Part shown: piece by piece, positions 58,342 through 64,000 of the stretch
Numbering within the stretch: position 1 is the first letter of the stretch
Layout: each line of letters begins with the position of its first letter
Notes under the pieces: model-generated
Seen by the model: the letters and a program-made list of their open reading frames with translations, nothing else
What the model was told of the DNA's origin: nothing
Database searches by the model: none
Position numbers and translations under genes: made by a program
Assembly (NCBI GenBank): GCA_963750495.1
Contig: CAVVQV010000004.1
Location: forward strand, 1,240,001 to 1,304,000
Direction of reading: 5' to 3'
DNA from: JANLYC01 sp963750495
Lineage (GTDB): Bacteria; Actinomycetota; Actinomycetes; Propionibacteriales; Nocardioidaceae
Length of the DNA: 64,000 bases

Positions 58342-58385
58342 GTTTGCCTAGTTCACAAGCCAGCTGGCTTGTGAACTAGGCAAAC
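58342..58385. repeat. dispersed palindrome, copy 8 (perfect)
   Basis: Perfect 22-bp arms (58342-58363 and 58364-58385) without a loop, centre CAGCTG as in copy 3. It lies between the coaA stop and the first GNAT gene on the same strand. Confidence 0.95.
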
Positions 58386-58483
58386 GCGGAGGGAGGGGTG
58401 GGCAGCTGCCTCGGAACCTGGGAGTGAAGGGGTGGCGGGAAAAGCATTGGTGGCAGGTCCGGCGCTTCCCTAGGCTCAGGGAC

Positions 58484-59551
58484 GTGAAGGTCACCCCGTT
58501 CGACATCCATGACGATGCGTTGTTCGGCAAGTTCTACGCGATCATGCGCGCCGCCGAGCTGCACGGCCGCGAGCACATGCCGTACTGGTCGGAGCGCGAA
58601 TGCGCCGTCATGTTCCGTCGCGAGGAACCGAGCGAGACCTATCACCTGTACGCCGCCTTCGACGACGCGGACGACACCGGCATGAGCGGCGACAGCGGCA
58701 CCGACGCCGACGCCGACGCCACGACGATGGTCGGCAACGCCCTGATGATCCTGCCGCAGCACGACAACACCAACTTCGCCTTCCTGGGCGTCCACGTGAC
58801 ACCCGAGCACCGGGGCCGTGGCATCGGCTCGGCCCTGACCGACTTCGTCGTCGAGCAGGCCCGCCAGGCCGGTCGCACCGAGCTGCTCACCGAGACCAAC
58901 CTCGCCTTCGACGACCGCGACAACCATCCCTACCGCACGTTCCTCGAGCAGCACGGTTTCACGCTGGCCAACGTCGAGGTACGCCGCATCATGGACCTGC
59001 CGGTGCCCGACGACCGGATCCAGGCGTGGATCGACGAGTCGGCACCGCACCACAGCGACTACCGTCTCGAGACCTTCGTCGACGAGATTCCCGACGAGCT
59101 CATCGCGTCCCTCGTCCACCTCCACAACCAGCTCGCCCTCGACGCACCCACCGGCGACGTGGAGTTCGAGGCCGAGGCCATGACACCCGAGGGCTTCAAG
59201 ATCCGCCGCGCCAAGCTTAAAGAGATGGGCCGCCGCGTCTACGAGACCATAGCCATCGCTCCGAACGGCGAGGCCGTCGCACAGTCCACCCTCAGCATGA
59301 GCGCCGACGACACCGAGAACGCCTACCAGTGGGGCACGATCGTGCGCCGGGACCATCGCGGTCATCGGCTCGGTATGGCGGTCAAGGCGATCAACCTGCG
59401 CGCCGTCCAGGCCGCCTATCCCGACCACCAGCGGATCATCACGACCAACTCGGAGACCAACCAGCACATGGTCGCCATCAACGAGGAGCTGGGGTTCAAG
59501 CCCGTCGAGCTGCTCGCCGAGTTCCAGCGCAAGCTCGAGCGCACGGAGTGA
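58484..59551 (+). CDS. double GNAT-domain acetyltransferase
   Basis: 355 residues from the GTG at 58484; an in-frame ATG at 58424 is closer to the repeat and has no better ribosome site. Two GNAT domains: the first (about 5-165, HVTPEHRGRGIGSALTDFVVEQA with the acetyl-CoA loop) and the second (about 215-350, RRDHRGHRLGMAVKAINLRAVQ). Such two-domain GNATs resemble mycothiol-synthase-like architecture but lack enough evidence for that assignment. A paralogue follows 2 bp later, so the two are a tandem duplication. Confidence 0.85.
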   Translation: MKVTPFDIHDDALFGKFYAIMRAAELHGREHMPYWSERECAVMFRREEPSETYHLYAAFDDADDTGMSGDSGTDADADATTMVGNALMILPQHDNTNFAFLGVHVTPEHRGRGIGSALTDFVVEQARQAGRTELLTETNLAFDDRDNHPYRTFLEQHGFTLANVEVRRIMDLPVPDDRIQAWIDESAPHHSDYRLETFVDEIPDELIASLVHLHNQLALDAPTGDVEFEAEAMTPEGFKIRRAKLKEMGRRVYETIAIAPNGEAVAQSTLSMSADDTENAYQWGTIVRRDHRGHRLGMAVKAINLRAVQAAYPDHQRIITTNSETNQHMVAINEELGFKPVELLAEFQRKLERTE

Positions 59552-59553
59552 CC

Positions 59554-60561
59554 ATGGAGATCCGTCGCGTAGACCCCGACGATGCCACCGCGCTCGAGGC
59601 CTACTTCGCGATCTGCGACGCGTGCGACCGGTTCGAGAACCCCTACCCGGCGCCCCTCGACCTCGACGACTGGCGGGAGGAGTTCCGCAACCGTGACTCG
59701 TCGGAGCACACCGAGGGCCACCTCGGGGTCATCGACGGCGTCCCCGTTGCCACCGGTCTGCTTCAGCTGTTCATGGTGGACAACCTCGACAAGGCCTTCG
59801 TGCACGTGAACGTCCTTCCGGACAGGCGCGCACAGGGCCATGGGTCGACGATGTTCGCCCACGTCCTGGCCCGCGCCACGGAAGCGGGCCGTACGACGGT
59901 GCTCGCCGATGCGGACTACCCGTTCGGCGCCGATGAGTCACACCCGTCCCGACGGTTTCTCGCGAAGCAGGGCTTCACGCTCTCCGAGGCAGAGGTGCAC
60001 CGGGTGCTCGACCTGCCGGCCGACGGCGCGTTGCTCGACAGGCTCGCCGCCGAGGCAGCCGCACACCACGAGCACTACACACTCGTCGACTGGGTCGAGC
60101 TGCCACCCGAACAGCTGCGCGCCGACTACTGCGTCCTGCTCAACCACATCTTCGTCGACGCCCCGTCGGGCGACGTCACCTTCGAAGAGGGCCGCGTGAC
60201 GCCACAGATCCTCGTCGAGCGTGCTCAGGTGGCCTCGGCCAAGGGACGCACGATCTACATCACAGCGGCGCTCGACACCGCCGGGGTACCGGTCGCCCAC
60301 AACATACTCTCGGTGCCGAGCCGCGACACTGGTGAGATCTTCAACTTCGACACGCTCGTACGCCGGGAACACCGCGGCCATCGGCTCGGTCTGGCCACGA
60401 AGATCCAGAACCTGCGCCGAGTCACCACCCTGCACCCGGAACGGACCGTCGTCCACACATGGAACGCCGAGTCCAACGGCCCGATGATCGCGGTCAACGA
60501 CGTCATGGGCTTTCATCCGGCCATGTACGGCGGCGAGTACGTCCGTGTCCTGGCCAGGTGA
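59554..60561 (+). CDS. double GNAT-domain acetyltransferase, paralogue
   Basis: 335 residues from the ATG at 59554. It has the same layout as the preceding gene: an N-terminal GNAT (about 1-155, VLPDRRAQGHGSTMFAHVL in the acetyl-CoA loop region) and a C-terminal GNAT (about 200-330, RREHRGHRLGLATKIQNLRRV). Equivalent motifs include HTWNAESNGPMIAVNDVMGF here against TTNSETNQHMVAINEELGF in the neighbour. In the first domain the loop is less canonical (RRAQGHG), so one site may be weak. Substrate unknown. Confidence 0.85.
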   Translation: MEIRRVDPDDATALEAYFAICDACDRFENPYPAPLDLDDWREEFRNRDSSEHTEGHLGVIDGVPVATGLLQLFMVDNLDKAFVHVNVLPDRRAQGHGSTMFAHVLARATEAGRTTVLADADYPFGADESHPSRRFLAKQGFTLSEAEVHRVLDLPADGALLDRLAAEAAAHHEHYTLVDWVELPPEQLRADYCVLLNHIFVDAPSGDVTFEEGRVTPQILVERAQVASAKGRTIYITAALDTAGVPVAHNILSVPSRDTGEIFNFDTLVRREHRGHRLGLATKIQNLRRVTTLHPERTVVHTWNAESNGPMIAVNDVMGFHPAMYGGEYVRVLAR

Positions 60562-60564
60562 CTC

Positions 60565-61200
60565 CTACGTGACGCCGTTCCGCTCGGCCCACAGCGCGGC
60601 CTGAGTCCGGTCGCTGACCCCGATCCGCTGGAACGTCGACGTGAGGTGCGCCTTCACGGTGCGTTCACTGATGCCGAGCCGCCGGGCGATCTGCTTGTTG
60701 GCAAGACCCTGGACCACCAGCTGCAGTACCTCGGTCTCCCGGCGCGTCAGATCAACGGTGTCGGTCGGGCGCGTCTTGGTCCGAGCCGTGAGCAGCTGAC
60801 GTGCGGCGCGAGGATGCAGTGGAGACTCCCCACGGGCCGCCGCGCGAATTCCGGCGAGCAGCGCCTCGGGTTCGGTGTCCTTGAGGAGATAGCCAACTGC
60901 GCCGGCGTCGATCGCGGCCACGATCCGCTCCGTGTCGGAGAACGACGTGAGAACCACGACCTGAGCAGGGTGGTCATCGGGGTTGTCTGCCACGATGCGG
61001 CGCGTGGCCTCGACACCGTCGAGCTCTGGCATCTGCAGGTCCATCAAGACGACGTCAGGACGCGTCTCGGCCACGATCCGAACCGCCTCGATCCCGTTCG
61101 CGGCGATGCCCACCACCTCGATCCCCGGGTCGGCGTTCAGCAGCTGCTCGAGTCCGCTTCGCACCAGCGCGTGGTCGTCGGCGAGTACGAGTCTGATCAC
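60565..61200 (-). CDS. NarL/LuxR-family response regulator
   Basis: 211 residues: receiver domain with phospho-acceptor Asp54 (VVLMDLQMPELDG), conserved Lys107 (YLLKDTE), and a C-terminal LuxR helix-turn-helix at about 145-210 (LTRRETEVLQLVVQGLANKQIA). It overlaps the sensor kinase stop as ATGA, so they are a two-component pair. Its targets are unknown. Confidence 0.95.
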   Translation of the reverse strand: MIRLVLADDHALVRSGLEQLLNADPGIEVVGIAANGIEAVRIVAETRPDVVLMDLQMPELDGVEATRRIVADNPDDHPAQVVVLTSFSDTERIVAAIDAGAVGYLLKDTEPEALLAGIRAAARGESPLHPRAARQLLTARTKTRPTDTVDLTRRETEVLQLVVQGLANKQIARRLGISERTVKAHLTSTFQRIGVSDRTQAALWAERNGVT

Positions 61201-62561
61201 GGCTGTACCTCCAAGGTGACGTGCGTGCCTGCCCCGCGAGTCGACTCGACGAGCAGTGCGCCACCCGCATCACGCACCAGGTCGCGCAGCCCCCGCAAGC
61301 CCAAGTGACCTTCCTCCGCCGGTTGGCTGCTGTCGAAGCCGACGCCATCGTCGATCACATCGAGTCTCATGCCCCCGTTCGGGCGGGTCACGCTCACCGT
61401 GATCCGCGACGGCTGCGCGTGGCGTTGTGCGTTCCGCACCGCCTCCTGCCCGATGCGCCACACCAACCCGACCACCTCCGCTGGTACGTCAGCGTGGTCG
61501 GCCAGCTGGACGTCGACCTCGATTCCCGCCGCGAGGCAGGGCGCGAGCAGGTCGTCGAAGGCGGCGGCGAGCCCTTCGGTCTGCAGGTCAGGTGGGTAGA
61601 TCTCGACCAACAGGGACCGGAGCGCCCGCAGACTGTGCCGGACGCCGCCCGCGAGCTCCTCGAGCTGCGCTGATGAGCCATGAGGACCTCGGTCGTCGCG
61701 TGCCGCCGCAGCGGACAGGGCGAACGAGGTGCCGGCGAGCTCTTGGACGACGCCGTCGTGCAGGTCACGGGCAATCCGGCGTCGCTCGTTGTCGGACGCC
61801 TCGACAGCAGCAAGCAGCAGCCGTTCCCGACTCGCAGCAGCGGCGTCCAACCGCCTCGCCAGCATGTAGACCAACGGGGCCGTCACGGCCAGGAAGACGA
61901 GCAGCCCACCGATCGTGATCGGTCTGAAGGCCTTGAGTACCTCTGCGCTGCGTCGAGACACATCTTCGTAGGAGAAGTACGCCTCGAACAGGACCAGCTC
62001 ACCGTCGGGGGCCCTGACACGCGTATACACCTCGAGCAACCGGCCGAAATCCTGCTCGAAGCGGTTCTCTGGTCGGGTCAGGTCCGAAACTTCCGCGGCG
62101 GTGCCGCCGTGGTCGAGAACTCCTACCTCGTCCTCGTCGAGTGAGAACTGCTGACCGATGAGCGGAGTCTCGTCGGAGTACAGGATCGTGCCATCGCGAC
62201 CCCAGAGCTTGACCCGAAGAACGTCGCCCACGAGTACCCGCCGACGAATCTGCCGGTCGAACTTGTCGACGGCTGCGGCCTGACCGGTCAAAAGCCCTCG
62301 AGTCAGGGCTGTCTGAACAACCGAGCGGCCCAGCAGCTTGGTGGTGGCCCGGGCGTCGGTGACCGCCTCGTCCGTCGCGGCACGCTCGCTCAGCCATCCG
62401 AACAGGAGCATGAGGACCAGCATGGTCACCAGGCCGGCCGCGAGGAACTGCAACACCGGGTTGACCAGGAGTCGTCTCAGTCCGCCGTCGGGACCCGTGC
62501 CGTTGGGGCCCGGGCTGGGCAGACCCGCACGGCGGCGCGAGGTGGGTAGGCGGAACGGCAT
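61197..62561 (-). CDS. sensor histidine kinase, NarL-partner type
   Basis: 454 residues. A membrane segment at about 37-57, an extracytoplasmic sensor region of about 150 residues (LRVKLWGRDGTILYSDET, Cache-like character), a second membrane segment at about 215-237, then a HisKA_3 dimerisation helix with the phospho-His268 in RRRIARDLHDGVVQEL and an ATPase domain with GQEAVRNAQRHA and DDGVGF. It phosphorylates the following response regulator. A small secreted protein lies 51 bp upstream and may be a stimulus-related partner. Confidence 0.93.
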   Translation of the reverse strand: MPFRLPTSRRRAGLPSPGPNGTGPDGGLRRLLVNPVLQFLAAGLVTMLVLMLLFGWLSERAATDEAVTDARATTKLLGRSVVQTALTRGLLTGQAAAVDKFDRQIRRRVLVGDVLRVKLWGRDGTILYSDETPLIGQQFSLDEDEVGVLDHGGTAAEVSDLTRPENRFEQDFGRLLEVYTRVRAPDGELVLFEAYFSYEDVSRRSAEVLKAFRPITIGGLLVFLAVTAPLVYMLARRLDAAAASRERLLLAAVEASDNERRRIARDLHDGVVQELAGTSFALSAAAARDDRGPHGSSAQLEELAGGVRHSLRALRSLLVEIYPPDLQTEGLAAAFDDLLAPCLAAGIEVDVQLADHADVPAEVVGLVWRIGQEAVRNAQRHAQPSRITVSVTRPNGGMRLDVIDDGVGFDSSQPAEEGHLGLRGLRDLVRDAGGALLVESTRGAGTHVTLEVQP

Positions 62562-62612
62562 CGATGTCTTCCGATCAGAGCGCTGGGCTCCTCAGTATGA
62601 CGGCGGTACCGC

Positions 62613-63026
62613 TCAAAAACGGAGCGAACCGCGGCAGGTCTGCCCCGTCGCCGGCTGACGCGCCCGCCAGCCGATCCTGTCCGTGCCGGCCATGTCGACG
62701 ATGACGCGGCGTACGTCGAACGATCCACTCGGAGCCTTGGTCTTTGCCTTCCCATGTGCCGACGTGTGGCCATTGTGAACAATCCGCCAACGCCACGTCT
62801 GACCGTTGCGGTTGCTGTCAACCTCGCCCTCGACTTCGATGCGGCCGTCCTGCGGGCTCGCCTTGACCTTCCAGTGGGCCGACTCGGAGCACTGACCGCG
62901 GCGGACCACGTCTGCGCCGCCGGCGGTTGCGGGTGTGACTCCGGCGGCCGCGATGGCCACGGCTGCGGTCACGCCCGTCGCCGCGACCATCCACCGATGA
63001 AGGGTTGCGTTGCCTGTCCGGGACAT
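62613..63026 (-). CDS. small secreted protein of unknown function
   Basis: 137 residues: signal peptide (hydrophobic about 13-28, ATAGG cleavage region), then a beta-rich domain with two Cys (RRGQCSES and GQTCRGS) placed to form one disulfide, and a Trp-rich centre (NGQTWRWRIVHNG). Many actinobacteria carry such a gene next to a two-component pair. I recognise no biochemical function. Confidence 0.75.
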   Translation of the reverse strand: MSRTGNATLHRWMVAATGVTAAVAIAAAGVTPATAGGADVVRRGQCSESAHWKVKASPQDGRIEVEGEVDSNRNGQTWRWRIVHNGHTSAHGKAKTKAPSGSFDVRRVIVDMAGTDRIGWRARQPATGQTCRGSLRF

Positions 63027-63147
63027 GTTGACCTCCGACGTAGTGATTGCCTACGACGACGATCCCGCGGGACGGGTGCAGGTCACCAGTGTCCGGTAGT
63101 CCTAGCACCGCTCAGCCGAGTCGCGCCGAGTGGTCCATGATGAGCGG

Positions 63148-64000
63148 GTGCTCCATCTTCGTCTGCGCGTCCCGGCTGAGCTCACCGACCAGGTCGACGC
63201 GCTGCTGACCGGCGACGACACCGTGGCGAACGTCGCGATGATCCCGAACGCCTTCGTCAAGCCACCCGGCTGCCTGGTACTGGCCGATGTCGCCCGTGAG
63301 AATGCCCAGCAGATCATCTCGCGGCTGCGCGACATCGGCGTTCAGCGCGACGGCTCGATCGCGATCAGCGAGGCCGACACGGTGCTCAGCCACGCGGCGG
63401 ACGCAGCGGAGCGGGCCGCGCCCGGCACACCCATCGACGGTGTGGTGTGGGACCTCATCGAGGACCGGACCCGCGGCGACATCCGACTGTCCTGGGCGTT
63501 CATGGCCTTCCTGACCCTGGCCACCTTGATCGCCAGCGTGGGACGTCTGCTCGACGAGCCCATCCTCATCGTCGGCGCCATGGTGGTGGGGCCGGAGTTC
63601 GCCCCGGTCGCGGCCATCTGCTTCGCCTTCGCCCGGCCACGGCCGAGCCTGTTGCCGCGCGCACTCCTGACGTTGCTGACCGGATTCGTGGTCGCCGTCG
63701 TGGTCGCCACCAGCGTCTGGGCGATCGTCTATGCCTTCGGCGGCTTCACGGTCGGGCAGATCACCGACGGGCCTCAGACCGACTTCATCGTCCATCCGGA
63801 CGGCTGGTCCTTCGTCATCGCGCTGTTGGCCGGCGTGGCTGGCATCGTCTCGCTCACGACGTCGAAGTCCTCGACCCTCGTCGGCGTCTTCATCTCGGTG
63901 ACGACAGTGCCCGCGGTGGGCACGCTGTCGCTGGCTCTCGCCACGACGACCTGGTCCGACGCAAGGGGCTCGCTGTTGCAGCTGGCCCTGAACCTCTCGG
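63148..64000 (+). CDS. DUF389 membrane protein, partial
   Basis: The frame starts at the GTG at 63148 and runs to the window edge without a stop, giving about 284 residues. Residues 1-70 are a soluble ACT/ferredoxin-like domain (LRLRVPAELTDQVDALLTGDD), then DIRLSWAFMAFLTLATLIAS and at least four more membrane segments. The block ILIVGAMVVGPEFAPVAAICFA is the DUF389 signature. A function is not established. Confidence 0.85.
   Translation, partial: MLHLRLRVPAELTDQVDALLTGDDTVANVAMIPNAFVKPPGCLVLADVARENAQQIISRLRDIGVQRDGSIAISEADTVLSHAADAAERAAPGTPIDGVVWDLIEDRTRGDIRLSWAFMAFLTLATLIASVGRLLDEPILIVGAMVVGPEFAPVAAICFAFARPRPSLLPRALLTLLTGFVVAVVVATSVWAIVYAFGGFTVGQITDGPQTDFIVHPDGWSFVIALLAGVAGIVSLTTSKSSTLVGVFISVTTVPAVGTLSLALATTTWSDARGSLLQLALNLS

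Noticed and set aside
7289..58385. The palindromes as a CRISPR array
   Set aside because: Copies are dispersed by kilobases, perfectly palindromic, with no regular spacers and no cas genes.
1..64000. tRNA, rRNA, IS element or prophage
   Set aside because: I searched by eye for cloverleaf ends, rRNA words, transposase DDE motifs and phage genes and saw none.

Overview
The window is 64 kb of high-GC, gene-dense DNA with GTG, TTG and ATG starts and many ATGA-type overlaps. It is an actinobacterial chromosome. The order guaA, ChoD-type oxidase, guaB3, guaB, SigD/ShbA-like sigma factor, groEL1, groES, tsaD, rimI, tsaB, tsaE, alr matches the conserved mycobacterial/streptomycete neighbourhood. The gene content would fit Nocardioidaceae (Aeromicrobium/Nocardioides-like), but this is inference. 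I see no rRNA, tRNA, CRISPR array, insertion sequence, prophage or plasmid gene.

Layout. 1-3.6 kb: divergent PspC-domain membrane proteins, a small membrane protein and a secreted phosphodiesterase. 3.7-7.3 kb: a heterodimeric ABC exporter with one nearly dead ATPase half. 7.4-19.3 kb: accessory and membrane genes, including a ferritin-like protein, a copper-radical-oxidase-like secreted protein, an aldo/keto reductase, a solitary DNA methyltransferase, a 2H-phosphoesterase relative without its histidines, a PAP2 phosphatase, an MMPL transporter, and an MFS transporter fused to a cyclic-nucleotide domain. 19.4-25.1 kb: the most unusual block. It holds a His/Asp-rich protein made of eight identical 54-bp repeats, the operon crp-like/tldD/tldE, and a coupled GAF protein plus subtilase pair. 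25.1-34.1 kb: guaA, ChoD-like oxidase plus aldehyde dehydrogenase, a tiny basic protein, a secreted M4 protease and kynureninase. 34.2-38.7 kb: a 580-bp non-coding stretch, a secreted Ig-like protein, a YCII protein with an ECF42-type sigma factor, and a flavodoxin-fold protein. 38.8-45.3 kb: nitrilase, guaB3, guaB, SigD-like sigma factor, groEL1 and groES, with two CIRCE operators. 45.5-54.2 kb: a THUMP-like methyltransferase, an ECF sigma pair, and the t6A operon tsaD/rimI/tsaB/GNAT-tsaE ending at alr. 54.4-64 kb: nnr, a peptidase remnant, an MBL hydrolase, acpS, coaA, two tandem double-GNAT proteins, a two-component system, a small secreted protein and a partial DUF389 protein.

Two things stand out as possibly undescribed. 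One is a dispersed family of near-perfect 40-50 bp palindromes (7.3, 8.0, 34.2, 54.3, 56.7 and 58.3 kb), usually just past a stop codon; one copy supplies the stop codon and C-terminal tail of an ABC transporter. The other is the block at 17.6-25.1 kb, where a repetitive peptide that looks like a metal ligand sits beside a TldD/TldE protease pair, a Crp-family regulator, an MFS-cNMP fusion and an apparently intracellular subtilase.
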